Assembly (NCBI GenBank): GCA_012522505.1
Contig: JAAYKJ010000226.1
Location: 1-38,073 of the forward strand
Reading direction: 5' to 3'
Source: Clostridiaceae bacterium
Lineage (GTDB): Bacteria > Bacillota > Clostridia > DSM-8532
Length of the DNA: 38,073 nucleotides
Position numbers and translations under genes: made by a program. Below are positions 24,209 through 33,010 of this stretch, piece by piece (position 1 is the first letter of the stretch; each line of letters opens with the position of its first letter). A model generated the notes under the pieces. That model worked only from the letters and a program-made list of their open reading frames with translations. It ran no database searches and was not told where the DNA came from.

Positions 24209-26518
24209 TTATTCAACACTCTTTAAAGCTTCAAGCATATCCAAGCTTCTCATTTTTTGGGCAACAACACTGTTGTTGATCAGGGCAAACAGCAATGTGA
24301 TGGCCCCGGAAATAACGACGGTGGTGAACGGAATGTGGCTTAAAAGATCCAGCTGATCATTCATACCACTTGCTGCAACATCAGCAATAAACTTGCCCAG
24401 AGGTACTCCGAAGATCGAACCGAAAACAACAGAGAGGATGTTTTCGGTGAGCACAAGAGCACGGATCTCGTGTTGGTAAAACCCTAACACCTTCAAGGTA
24501 GTCAGATCGCGTACCCGCTCAGAAAAGTTCAGAATACTGCTATTATACAAAACAACAAAGGCCAGAATGGCTCCCATGATAATTAGCAAAACTGCTGCGA
24601 TGTATACCACCTGCGTACTGCCTTTGGTGTCTTCTATCTGGGTGACTCTGTCCACATATTCATCCACGTAATCACTGGCAAGAAAAGCCTCGTCGGGCTG
24701 TTGATTCCACTTTACAAGAATGGCAGAGGGTTTGAAGGTTTCTCCGATGGATTCATAAAACTCGTCCGTCATATACATACCCTGTCCAGTCGCCATATAG
24801 ATGATTTGCCTGATCGGCACCTTAACATAGCTCTTGTCTGTGTGCTTCAGCTCGATGAAGTCTCCCACTTTGACGCCCAGTGTCTGTGCAAGTTTTCTGG
24901 TGATGGTGAGGCCGTCCTGTGCAAGATGTGTCTCATTTCCATCAACATCCTGCAAATGGATCAGTGGGCTGTGCAGGGGGAAAATCGTTAATTGTTCCAT
25001 GGTTCTTATGCCTCCAGGACGGATGATCTCGATTGCAGTTTCCTTGATCTGTTGAACAGTTCCATCCAGCCCTTTGTTGTGGATGTAGCGGGAATCGGCT
25101 TTCTCGTCCAGTATGATTTTGTGGTCGTAAGAGTACGTTACCCCATACGTATACCGGGCAATTCCTTCCACCATACTGCTAAGGGTAAAGGCGGCTACAA
25201 TCAGCCCAGTACAGCCTGTTATTCCAAGCACACTCATCAAAAGGCGCATTTTATTCTTTAAGGTATTGCGTGCAATCAGCTTTCTGCTGAATCGCATCCT
25301 GTTCCAAAGCCAGGGTAGGTTTTCCAAAAAAATATGGCTCCCCTCCTTCGGAGGCTTATCACGCAGTAGAAACGCAGGGGTATCTTTCAATAGTTTCAGG
25401 CCTGCATAGAGGGAAATACCGCCCGTACAAGCCAGGATCAACAGCAGGCTGTAAGCTAAATTCACATAGTTGATGGACATCTGATTGCTCGAAAGGTTTA
25501 GCTGCAGCCAAGGGATTAACAGATTGGTGAAAAAAACCGGGCCAATCAGGAACCCGGTAAGGGCCCCCAGACCTCCCATGTAAACGCCGTATGAGGTGTA
25601 ATGCCACAAAATCCTGCCCTTCGAATAACCGAGGGCCTTGAGTACGCCGATTTGTCCCCGTTGATTTTCTACCAGCCTGAACATCGTGCTTTGTGTGATC
25701 AAAGCCGTTACGACAAAAAACATCAACGGAAATATGGTACTTAGGGTTCTGAACTGGCCGATATTTGCGTAGATATTGTTTGTACTGCTGTCTTCGCCTT
25801 TGGCGATGGTGCCAATGAGGTCATCCCCGAGCACCCGGGCGATTTCATTCTTCACTTCCGAAGCATCCGCCCCAGGGGACAAACGAATACTGATCTGGTT
25901 GTAGATTTTTTGTCCATAGATGCCCTTGAGCATATCTTCGTGAATAATCATAAATCCATATTTACTGGAATCGGGCATGATCATCGTGGTACCCTTAACC
26001 GAATAGATATGCTCACCGCTTAATGCCAGCCCCTCTATGGTGAACGTGGTCCATTTCTTATTCAGCTTCAATTTAATTTTGTCATTAATGCCGAGTCCAT
26101 GCTTGTTTGCAAAGCCTTCATCGAGGATAACACCACTTTTGCTTCGCATGCTTCCCTGCTGAAGGATGGGGCGATCCAGCGCGCTTTGGCTGGAAAATGC
26201 GTAGACCTTCAGTGTTGGGCGGCCTGCCAGATCGGATTTGGCGTTAAGTGTAAACCGCTTTTCTGCATGTTCAACCCCCTGAATCCTGGAGATACTCCAC
26301 ATTTGCTTTTCTGTCGGGTTTGAAACATAGACCCACATATCCGAAATATTAGTTGCGGAATACATGATGTTGGTATTGTCCTCAACGGTTTTCCATACGC
26401 TGTCGAGGCCGGTGACAATGGTTACAGAAAGAGCAGCCATGATAAAAATTGAAATAAACTGGGCCTTTGCGTTTTGCATATCCCGAATGGATTTTCTAAA
26501 CAGCGAATTTCTTACCAT
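24209..26518 (-). CDS. FtsX-like ABC transporter permease
   Basis: 769 residues with an N-terminal helix, a large outer domain, three central helices (FPLMFFVVTALITQSTMFRL onward), a fourth helix near ~430, a second outer domain, and a final three-helix FtsX domain (~640-760). This duplicated layout is the large form of FtsX/MacB-type permease that moves substrates by mechanotransmission. Its ATG overlaps the stop of the ATPase gene (ATGGTAA), so the two are translationally coupled. With the ATPase and the HlyD-like adaptor it should form an export system. Confidence 0.9.
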   Translation of the reverse strand: MVRNSLFRKSIRDMQNAKAQFISIFIMAALSVTIVTGLDSVWKTVEDNTNIMYSATNISDMWVYVSNPTEKQMWSISRIQGVEHAEKRFTLNAKSDLAGRPTLKVYAFSSQSALDRPILQQGSMRSKSGVILDEGFANKHGLGINDKIKLKLNKKWTTFTIEGLALSGEHIYSVKGTTMIMPDSSKYGFMIIHEDMLKGIYGQKIYNQISIRLSPGADASEVKNEIARVLGDDLIGTIAKGEDSSTNNIYANIGQFRTLSTIFPLMFFVVTALITQSTMFRLVENQRGQIGVLKALGYSKGRILWHYTSYGVYMGGLGALTGFLIGPVFFTNLLIPWLQLNLSSNQMSINYVNLAYSLLLILACTGGISLYAGLKLLKDTPAFLLRDKPPKEGSHIFLENLPWLWNRMRFSRKLIARNTLKNKMRLLMSVLGITGCTGLIVAAFTLSSMVEGIARYTYGVTYSYDHKIILDEKADSRYIHNKGLDGTVQQIKETAIEIIRPGGIRTMEQLTIFPLHSPLIHLQDVDGNETHLAQDGLTITRKLAQTLGVKVGDFIELKHTDKSYVKVPIRQIIYMATGQGMYMTDEFYESIGETFKPSAILVKWNQQPDEAFLASDYVDEYVDRVTQIEDTKGSTQVVYIAAVLLIIMGAILAFVVLYNSSILNFSERVRDLTTLKVLGFYQHEIRALVLTENILSVVFGSIFGVPLGKFIADVAASGMNDQLDLLSHIPFTTVVISGAITLLFALINNSVVAQKMRSLDMLEALKSVE

Positions 26519-27213
26519 ATGATTTCCTCTGCATCCTTCGGGCTCTCGTTGTGCTGAATCCCAAAAATTTTGCCGTCCTTCATATGGATTACCGTATTGG
26601 CCATATCTGCAATTAACGCATTATGGGTTACGATGATCACTGTTTTTCCCATGCTCTCAGCAGAATCGCAGATCAATTTCAGAACCTTGCGCCCAGTAGC
26701 GGAATCCAATGCTCCTGTAGGTTCGTCACATAATACAATCTCTGGATTCTTGGCCAGGGCTCTCGCAATAGAAACTCTTTGCTGTTCTCCACCCGATATC
26801 TGGCTGGGGAAATTGTGGAGCCTGCCTTCCAGGCCTACCTTTATCAGCATTTCTTTCGAATCCAAAGGGTCCTCACAGATTTCCATCGCAAGCTGTACAT
26901 TTTCCAGAACAGTCAAGTTTGGTACAAGGTTATAAAACTGAAAAACAAAGCCGATTTTATTCCGTCTGTAGGTAGTCAGCTCATGCTCAGACATATCTGA
27001 GATCTCCTGCCCCCCAACCATGATGCGCCCTTTTGTGGGAGAATCCATGCCTCCAAGCAAATTGAGCACGGTGGTTTTGCCAGCACCACTTTGCCCCAAA
27101 ACCACATTGATGGTTCCCATATGAATTCCAAAGCTGATACCGTCGACTGCTTTGATCACACTGTTGCCAACATGATATTCTCTCTCTACATTTTCAAAGG
27201 TAATAAAATCCAT
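26512..27213 (-). CDS. ABC transporter ATP-binding protein (MacB/LolD type)
   Basis: 233 residues with Walker A GQSGAGKTT (~38-46), a Q-loop (VFQFYNL), signature SGGEQQR, Walker B EIVLCDEPTGALD and the H-loop VTHN. The GALD segment and overall length are typical of ATPases paired with FtsX-like permeases. AGGGAAG precedes the ATG by about 10 bases. It is the first gene of the five-gene unit running down to 21006. I saw no convincing promoter upstream. Confidence 0.93.
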   Translation of the reverse strand: MDFITFENVEREYHVGNSVIKAVDGISFGIHMGTINVVLGQSGAGKTTVLNLLGGMDSPTKGRIMVGGQEISDMSEHELTTYRRNKIGFVFQFYNLVPNLTVLENVQLAMEICEDPLDSKEMLIKVGLEGRLHNFPSQISGGEQQRVSIARALAKNPEIVLCDEPTGALDSATGRKVLKLICDSAESMGKTVIIVTHNALIADMANTVIHMKDGKIFGIQHNESPKDAEEIIW

Positions 27214-27455
27214 TGCGTCAATTCTTCCCTTTCTATATCCCTGGAAAGCCTGAACAAGCGATAAAGAATCATTTAATCATATTTTCGCCACTCATGAGTA
27301 TAAAAGAACTTCATGAAATTGTAAGAGGAAAATGCTTAAGAATTATTAAGAACCGATGGTGCATCCCAAAATACCAAACGCCCGAGAGAAAATCTGTACC
27401 GTGGTGAAAGGCTGCGTTCAAATTGGAATGCCAATTGTTTTTAACTGTATATAAC
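27214..27455. other. Intergenic region between TraX and the exporter unit
   Basis: It holds the start region of the ATPase gene. It also contains the inverted repeat AATTGG-AATG-CCAATT (27421-27436) followed by T's on the plus strand. A plus-strand frame at 27213-27407 has no ribosome binding site or family likeness and is not called. Nothing else was recognised. Confidence 0.45.
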
Positions 27456-27484
27456 AAAAAGTTCCCACCTCTTAAGATGGTGGG
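27456..27484 (-). terminator. Intrinsic terminator after traX
   Basis: On the minus strand: CCCACC / GGTGGG stem with a 9-nt loop, then AAC and TTTTT, 14 bases past the TraX stop. Confidence 0.8.
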
Positions 27485-27497
27485 GGTACGTCACGCC

Positions 27498-28223
27498 TTA
27501 TCGTAATATGGCATCGATGAGGTAGAGAATAATCATATGCGCTGGATAAAAAGCATAGAAGAAAAACTTCAGTTTTCTGCCCTGCTCCCCGTTGTACATT
27601 GCGATCAGAAAAACCGAAGCCATTGAGTACAACTGTATCGCATGGGGGAAGGACGCGTTGCCTGTGCGTATCAGGCCGGTTATCATATCAAAACCCGCAT
27701 AGGCTGTATGCAGAACAACCGTACCCATCAACAGGCTTTTTATGTCTGTACCGGCAAGATAAAAGGTCAATACGTACATGACCCCATAGGCCCCGTAATC
27801 GGCACCTGTCACCTGAGCCAATACTGCCATGAGTATCGCAGCAGCCCAAGCCATTGCATTGCTTTTACTCTTCGACTTGTGAAACAGGGCGATGGCTGCC
27901 AGACCCAAGAACAAGGTCGCAAAGATGTTGAGCACGTAATGCACGCCAAACAAGGGGTTGATGGTAAGCTTGCCGTAGATGGATGAAAACCAGTCCGGTA
28001 TTTGGAACGTAATTGCACACGCCCCTAAGCGAATCAGGTATTTTTTTACTGAGCGGGTGTGCTGAAACCCCTCTACAATAAAGAAAGCAAACAACGGAAA
28101 GGACAACCGCCCGATAATACGAAAAACCAATATTTCAGGAAAAAACAATGCACCGGTGTGATCAATGACCATCAGAGAAATAGCGATTATTTTTAATTGA
28201 AAACCATTCAAGCCTTTTTTCAT
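27498..28223 (-). CDS. TraX family membrane protein
   Basis: 241 residues with about eight membrane helices and the TraX pattern near the start: GLNGFQLKIIAISLMVIDHTG, then FRIIGRLSFPLFAFFIVEGF and RLGACAI. F-plasmid TraX acetylates pilin, but chromosomal homologues in Firmicutes have no known substrate and resemble acyltransferase-3-type membrane enzymes. GAGGGATT precedes the ATG. It is followed by a terminator, so it is probably monocistronic. No conjugation gene is nearby. Confidence 0.88.
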   Translation of the reverse strand: MKKGLNGFQLKIIAISLMVIDHTGALFFPEILVFRIIGRLSFPLFAFFIVEGFQHTRSVKKYLIRLGACAITFQIPDWFSSIYGKLTINPLFGVHYVLNIFATLFLGLAAIALFHKSKSKSNAMAWAAAILMAVLAQVTGADYGAYGVMYVLTFYLAGTDIKSLLMGTVVLHTAYAGFDMITGLIRTGNASFPHAIQLYSMASVFLIAMYNGEQGRKLKFFFYAFYPAHMIILYLIDAILR

Positions 28224-28528
28224 AATCCCTCACAAAACCCAAATTTAATGGTATTGCTTTCATTTTAGCTGATCGGAGGCCTTTTTTCCATAGCTTTGTA
28301 CAAAGGTTTACACACGATTTTCATCCATTGTTACTGTTGACACCCTATATACTTGAGATATAGCTGAGCATAACGGAGACTATGCTTCATTTGCAGTTAC
28401 AGGAAATCAAGACGTATCCAGTGATTTTTTACATTGTTCAATATTTTCTGTGTCAATCTACAAATCTGTGGGAAACAATATAGTAAGGATTCCCAATCGG
28501 TTTAGTTAAAAAATTCAGAGGGATTAGC
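28224..28528. other. Divergent intergenic region traX / GGDEF-EAL gene
   Basis: 305 bases holding repeat copy C (28331-28387). A weak TTGTTC (28434) with a poor -10 may serve the plus-strand gene, but I found no convincing promoter on either strand. Confidence 0.5.
28331..28387 (+). repeat. Dispersed repeat, copy C
   Basis: TTACTGTTGACACC, then CTATAT-ACTTGAG-ATATAG (a perfect 6-bp stem with a 7-nt loop), AGCTGAGCATAACGG and AGACTATGCTT. It is closest to copy B at 9931. It lies 142 bases before the GGDEF-EAL start. Confidence 0.75.
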
Positions 28529-30676
28529 ATGAAGCATGAAAAACCCGAAAGGAAATTTCCAGGATACAAAACCTCCCGAAACGCATCCTTCAAAGTATCG
28601 GGTTACTATTTAATTTTTGGTGCAGCATGGATACTGCTGTCTGATATTTTGCTGGCCGCATTTTCGGGCGGGTTGGAGGTTGTATCGGTAATCAGTATTG
28701 CCAAAGGGCTTGCCTTCGTTTTCATCTCATCTCTTGTCATTTATAATCTCGTATTCCATTCCATTCAGAAAGTGCAGTTGAAGGACAGTAAAATTGCCGA
28801 AAAGCAGATCCAAATAAAAAACGCCAATGATGCATTGGCAGAAGCGATGGAGATGAACGCAGCCATCATCGAAAAAATGATGAATGCCTTTGCGTTACAT
28901 AAGATTATACTGGATGATACCGGCAAACCCATCGACTATATATATTTGGATGTGAATCCCGCCTTCGAGGAGTTTACCGGAATAAAAAGGGAAGAAATTA
29001 TCGGCAAAACATACCGGGAAATCCTCCCGGGAAGGGAAGAACAAAAGTTCTACTGGATCGGGATATACGGCGATGTTGCATGTACAGGGCAACCAAAACG
29101 TATTGTGGAATATACTGCAGACTTTGACAAATGGGTTGCCGTGAATGCATACAGTCCCAAAAAGGGTTTTTTCATTACAGTCTTCGATGATATTACTCCT
29201 ATTAAGCGATCGGAAAAGGATTTAAGAGAAAAGAACGAGGAAATCACAAAGCTGTATGAAAAACTTGTGACTTCGGAAGAGGAACTACGTCGCAATTATG
29301 AGGAATTGATCGTTACTCAGAAAGAGCTGAAAAAACAGTATTTAGAGCTTGAGAACTATCAAGACAAGCTGCATTACAGCGCTTACCACGATCTTTTGAC
29401 GGGCCTGCCCAACCGCCTTAGCCTGGTTGAAGAAATGGACAAGCATATCGACCGATATCCAGGCAGTAAGATGGCATTGCTGTTTGTGGATACCGATAAT
29501 CTCAAGCTTATCAATGATACCATGGGCCATTCCTTTGGTGATCAGTTGATCATCCATATTGGGAAAAGGCTCACATCATTAATGGGTGAGGGACAAACGG
29601 TGTACCGGTTTGGCGGGGATGAATTCATTGCATGTTGCTATGGTTTTGAGGATTTATCTCAGGTTACGCATTGTGCGGAGCAAATCATGCAGAGCTTTAG
29701 AAATCCAGTGGTTATTGACGACAGCATCATTCACATTACGGTAAGCATTGGAATTTCGATTTTTCCTGAAAACGGATGCAATGCAGATGAACTTTTGCTA
29801 AGTGCCGACATCGCAATGTATAAGGCCAAACAGTTGGGCAAGAACAGATATGTGTTTTTTGATGAAAGCATGAAGAAGCCGGTTAGCGAAAGAATGAGCA
29901 TAGAGAAGAACTTACGCGAAGCATTGAAAAACCATGAGATGTTGTTATATTACCAGCCGCTGATCGATATTGGACAAGGTAAAATTTGCGGATTTGAGGC
30001 ATTACTGCGCTGGAACAGCACTGCTCTGGGCTTTATTCCTCCGCTGAAGTTCATCGGGGTTGCAGAGGAAACCAGGATGATCATTCCCATAGGAGAATGG
30101 GTCCTTTATGAAGCCTGCAGCTTTCTGAAAGGAATACAACAGGGTGGAAACGAAGATATGATCATCGCAGTAAATATATCCATTCTTCAGTTATTGCAAG
30201 ATAATTTTGTGGAACTGGTTTTGAAGGTGCTCAGGGATACCGGGTTAAATCCGGCCTGTCTGGGGCTTGAGATCACCGAATCGATTTTAATGGAGTCCTA
30301 TCAGGCGGTTACGCAGAAACTGCAACAGCTGAGGAAGACAGGGGTTAGAATCGCGCTGGATGATTTTGGGCAGGGTTATTCCTCTTTAAGCTACTTGCAA
30401 AAGCTGCCCATTGATACGCTGAAAATTGACAAATCGTTCATCGATGGCGTCGTTACTGAAAATTCTGAAAACAACCTTACCAGCGCAATAATTGCGATCG
30501 GCAGGAAAATGGGACTGACAATTCTGGCTGAGGGCGTAGAGAAGAAATGCCAGCTGGAATATCTGAAAAAGCATCAGTGCCATAAGGTGCAGGGATACTA
30601 TTTCAGTAAGCCATTGCCCCAGCACGAAGCCGTGGAATACTGGCGGGAGTACCATGCAAGCATGCCGGAAACGTAG
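28529..30676 (+). CDS. Membrane PAS-GGDEF-EAL protein (c-di-GMP synthase/phosphodiesterase)
   Basis: 715 residues: two N-terminal helices (~22-40 and ~48-72), a coiled coil, a PAS domain (~115-225), a second coiled coil (~230-285), GGDEF (~290-455) and EAL (~460-710). The cyclase motif GGDEF (362-366) is intact. In the EAL domain, EALLRW (E490), the Asn of IAVNIS, LEITES, LDDFGQGYSS, LKIDKSF, AEGVE and QGYYFSKP are all present, so both activities look competent. It makes and/or degrades cyclic di-GMP, the second messenger for motility, adhesion and biofilm switching. GAGGGA precedes the ATG. It has its own unit with repeat copy C upstream. Confidence 0.93.
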   Translation: MKHEKPERKFPGYKTSRNASFKVSGYYLIFGAAWILLSDILLAAFSGGLEVVSVISIAKGLAFVFISSLVIYNLVFHSIQKVQLKDSKIAEKQIQIKNANDALAEAMEMNAAIIEKMMNAFALHKIILDDTGKPIDYIYLDVNPAFEEFTGIKREEIIGKTYREILPGREEQKFYWIGIYGDVACTGQPKRIVEYTADFDKWVAVNAYSPKKGFFITVFDDITPIKRSEKDLREKNEEITKLYEKLVTSEEELRRNYEELIVTQKELKKQYLELENYQDKLHYSAYHDLLTGLPNRLSLVEEMDKHIDRYPGSKMALLFVDTDNLKLINDTMGHSFGDQLIIHIGKRLTSLMGEGQTVYRFGGDEFIACCYGFEDLSQVTHCAEQIMQSFRNPVVIDDSIIHITVSIGISIFPENGCNADELLLSADIAMYKAKQLGKNRYVFFDESMKKPVSERMSIEKNLREALKNHEMLLYYQPLIDIGQGKICGFEALLRWNSTALGFIPPLKFIGVAEETRMIIPIGEWVLYEACSFLKGIQQGGNEDMIIAVNISILQLLQDNFVELVLKVLRDTGLNPACLGLEITESILMESYQAVTQKLQQLRKTGVRIALDDFGQGYSSLSYLQKLPIDTLKIDKSFIDGVVTENSENNLTSAIIAIGRKMGLTILAEGVEKKCQLEYLKKHQCHKVQGYYFSKPLPQHEAVEYWREYHASMPET

Positions 30677-30782
30677 CTGTATACCATTATGCTGTGACGA
30701 AAATCAATTCCCTGAATATCAAACGAGCAGCCCAATCGTTTCACGGGTTTCATACCAGCAGTCTCATAGGAAGATGTTCACA

Positions 30783-31313
30783 CTATCGGCAAAACTTCTC
30801 AATATAATTATCTATTTCTTTACTGATGGTTAGAATTGCCTTCTCGTGGCCTTCAACCTCGGTAACCACTGTTTCTATTTTCTCCAGTTCCTTGTAAACG
30901 CTGAAGAAGTGGGTCATTTCAAGAGAGATATGCTTGGGTAGCTCAGAAACATCTTTGTATCCGTTATAGCTTGGGTCGGAAAAAGGAATTGCAATCACCT
31001 TGCTATCTTTCCTTCCATTATCGATCATGTAAAAGACCCCGATCGGATAACACCGCACCAATGTCATTGGTACGATCGGCTCGGAGCACAGTATCAATAC
31101 ATCCAATGGATCATTGTCATCTCCGTATGTGCGGGGAATAAACCCATAGTTCGCGGGATAGTGTGTGGAGGTTGAAAGTATGCGATCAAGCACCAGCATG
31201 CCTGTATCCTTGTCGAGCTCATATTTCGTTTTTGATCCTTTTTGTATTTCAACTACAGCATAAAAATCGTCAGCTCTGATGCGTGTCGGGGTTATATCGT
31301 GCCAAATATTCAT
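30783..31313 (-). CDS. ppa: Inorganic pyrophosphatase (family I)
   Basis: 176 residues of soluble type I pyrophosphatase: SKTKYELDKDTGMLVLDR, YPANYGFIPRTYGDDNDPLDVL with the signature DNDPLDV, and the later D and K residues of the Mg2+/PPi site (DNGRKDSKVIAIP, HFFSVYKELE). It hydrolyses pyrophosphate to two phosphates and drives biosynthesis forward. The ATG at 31313 follows AAAGGAGA; an upstream in-frame ATG at 31340 lies almost on the -10 box and is unlikely. It has its own promoter. It is convergent with the GGDEF-EAL gene. Confidence 0.95.
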   Translation of the reverse strand: MNIWHDITPTRIRADDFYAVVEIQKGSKTKYELDKDTGMLVLDRILSTSTHYPANYGFIPRTYGDDNDPLDVLILCSEPIVPMTLVRCYPIGVFYMIDNGRKDSKVIAIPFSDPSYNGYKDVSELPKHISLEMTHFFSVYKELEKIETVVTEVEGHEKAILTISKEIDNYIEKFCR

Positions 31314-31344
31314 TGAAAAATCTCCTTTCAGTTTGTTCATAAAT

Positions 31345-31373
31345 ATTATACCTGTTATATAGGTTTACCGAAA
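31345..31373 (-). promoter_or_regulatory. Promoter of the pyrophosphatase gene
   Basis: On the minus strand: a perfect TATAAT (31345-31350) with 17-bp spacing to a weak TTTCGG (31368-31373). A start near 31338 leaves a short leader. Confidence 0.6.
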
Positions 31374-31421
31374 GGCATCGGCGTAAAAATCCATCAGGAA
31401 CGCACCATGTGGACCGACCCA

Positions 31422-31444
31422 CAAAACAAGGCGCTTTCAGCACC
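31422..31444 (-). terminator. Terminator after the MFS gene
   Basis: On the minus strand: GGTGCT / AGCGCC stem (one G-U) with a GAA loop, then TTGTTTTG, about 53 bases past the MFS stop. Confidence 0.55.
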
Positions 31445-31496
31445 CGCGTTTGGTACACAATTCACGCAAGCCTCATCGAATGAAGTTGGGGAGTAT

Positions 31497-32720
31497 TCAT
31501 ACGGTGCGGTTTTTACGCTTTAAGACAGCCACACCCACCCACATGAGAATTGGAAAGATGATTGCAGCAAAAAGCCCGGTTTTTAAGCCGGATTCATTTA
31601 TGTTTGAACCGGTAAACATAAATATTCCGTTCTCCTTTACGGTGTTAGATACCAAACCTACCAGACCGGGACCCATCGAACACCCGAGATCTCCTGCCAG
31701 AGCAAGAACCGCGAACATAGCTGTGCCACCTTGTGGAAAATTTCTGGCAGACATGCTGAAAGTGCCGGGCCACATCATTCCCACTGCGAACCCACAAAGG
31801 GAACAGCCCACAAGCGATATCAGTGGATTTTGAGAGAACACTGCCAACAGGTAACAAGCTACACATAGAATACTGCTGAAGATCAGCATTTTCTCAAGAT
31901 TGATCTTCGATCCTTTTATCCCATAGAAAGTTCTTACAGAGCCCATTAGAATAGCAAAAGCACAGGGACCCAACAAGTCTCCCATGGTTTTGGAAACACC
32001 AAGGCCCGTTTCGGCAAATAACGAGGCCCATTGGGACATAGCCTGTTCTGAAGCGCCTGCACAAACCATTAGTACAAAAAACAGCCAGAAAAATTTACGT
32101 TTAAACAGTTTCAACAAGGGAATACGCTCTTCTTCTGCCACTAAAACTCGTAAGGGCACTTTAAAAAACAGCAGCATATTCAGAAGAGGAACAGTTGCCC
32201 AAAACAGAGGAAGATAAAACCACTTTTCAACACCAAATAATAGAAAGTAGCCAGTTGAAACAACGACCACTGCAACGTGGCCCCAGCAATAAAAAGAATG
32301 CAGCAGGCTCATTACCGAAGCCTTTTCTTCCCCTGGAAGGGATTCAACAATGGGGCTGATTAAGACTTCAAGAAGCCCTCCACCCATAGCGCTAACCATC
32401 ATGGCAATGAGCAGTCCGAGATAGGCACTTGAAAACATAAACGGAAACACAGCAAGTGCAATCAGCCCTAAAAAGCTTAACACGTGTGCGATGATTGCAG
32501 CTCTTCGGTATCCTATTCGATCAACATATTTGATTGACACCAGATCAGTGAGTAACTGTACTGCAAAATTAAATGAGATCAACAGGCCGATCTGTTCCAG
32601 TGAAACCGAAAATTCTCTCTGGAAGGTTACAAACAGCAACGGTGTCAGGTTGTTTATAATGGCCTGCGTAATATATCCCAGACAGCATGCGTGTAATGTA
32701 TGCTTATAAGTGTACTTCAT
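31497..32720 (-). CDS. Major facilitator superfamily transporter
   Basis: 407 residues with about 12 membrane helices in two halves. The first loop holds SIKYVDRIGYRRA, the MFS motif-A-like G-x-x-x-D-R-x-G-x-R-R pattern, and the centre is a charged loop (VAEEERIPLLKLFKRKF). It is nearest to MFS families that carry sugars or unknown metabolites; no substrate is inferred. GGAG lies 9 bases before the ATG. Its promoter region is a 62-bp inverted repeat, so it is likely tightly regulated. Confidence 0.88.
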   Translation of the reverse strand: MKYTYKHTLHACCLGYITQAIINNLTPLLFVTFQREFSVSLEQIGLLISFNFAVQLLTDLVSIKYVDRIGYRRAAIIAHVLSFLGLIALAVFPFMFSSAYLGLLIAMMVSAMGGGLLEVLISPIVESLPGEEKASVMSLLHSFYCWGHVAVVVVSTGYFLLFGVEKWFYLPLFWATVPLLNMLLFFKVPLRVLVAEEERIPLLKLFKRKFFWLFFVLMVCAGASEQAMSQWASLFAETGLGVSKTMGDLLGPCAFAILMGSVRTFYGIKGSKINLEKMLIFSSILCVACYLLAVFSQNPLISLVGCSLCGFAVGMMWPGTFSMSARNFPQGGTAMFAVLALAGDLGCSMGPGLVGLVSNTVKENGIFMFTGSNINESGLKTGLFAAIIFPILMWVGVAVLKRKNRTV

Positions 32721-32726
32721 CCAGCG

Positions 32727-32788
32727 TTTCTCCTTCAGCCTTCATATGCTACATTTGACATTGTAGCATATGAAAGTAGAAGGAGAAA
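32727..32788 (-). promoter_or_regulatory. Large inverted repeat over the MFS promoter
   Basis: Two 27-base arms (32727-32753 and 32762-32788) are complementary except for a 4-base block, and an 8-base spacer separates them. The inner 13 bp, TTCATATGCTACA / TGTAGCATATGAA, are perfect; the outer 10 bp are TTTCTCCTTC / GAAGGAGAAA. An extended -10 (TATGC-TACAAT on the minus strand, TACAAT at 32760-32765) lies inside. The outer left arm carries the ribosome binding site of the MFS gene. Operator or leader hairpin are both possible. Confidence 0.65.
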
Positions 32789-32800
32789 CCAGTTTGTGTG

Positions 32801-32860
32801 TTAATGTTCACACTCTATATACTTAAGAGATAGCTGTGCAATAGTAGGAAACATTATAAT
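32801..32860 (+). repeat. Dispersed repeat, copy D
   Basis: TTAATGTTCACACTC, then CTATATACTTAAGAGATAG, CTGTGCAATAGTAGG and AAACATTATAATG. The 5' half is close to copies B and C; the 3' half is close to copy A. It ends 40 bases before the -35 box of the next transcription unit. Confidence 0.75.
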
Positions 32861-32899
32861 GTTTGTGTCGTATATTCATAGTTATAAATCGTAAATATA

Positions 32900-32928
32900 T
32901 TGTACACTGAAGATAAAAGAAGTATAAT
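32900..32928 (+). promoter_or_regulatory. Promoter of the small ORF / mgtE unit
   Basis: TTGTAC (32900-32905), a 17-bp spacer and a perfect TATAAT (32923-32928). The ~75-nt leader contains a 7-bp stem, CCCTTGC (32962-32968) / GCAGGGG (32975-32981), shortly before the ribosome binding site of the small ORF. Confidence 0.7.
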
Positions 32929-33010
32929 ATAGGTATATTTCTTTATAAAACATGTTTACGACCCTTGCCCTAAAGCAGGGGATAATCCGATTTCTTCAGG
33001 AGGTGGTAGA

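Noticed and set aside
27213-27407. Plus-strand 64-codon frame upstream of the exporter ATPase
   Set aside because: It starts at the ATPase start codon in the opposite direction, has no ribosome binding site and encodes nothing recognisable.
30774-30786. TGTTCACACTAT, matching the start of the dispersed repeat
   Set aside because: Only about 12 bases match and they include the pyrophosphatase stop codon; the rest of the repeat is absent.
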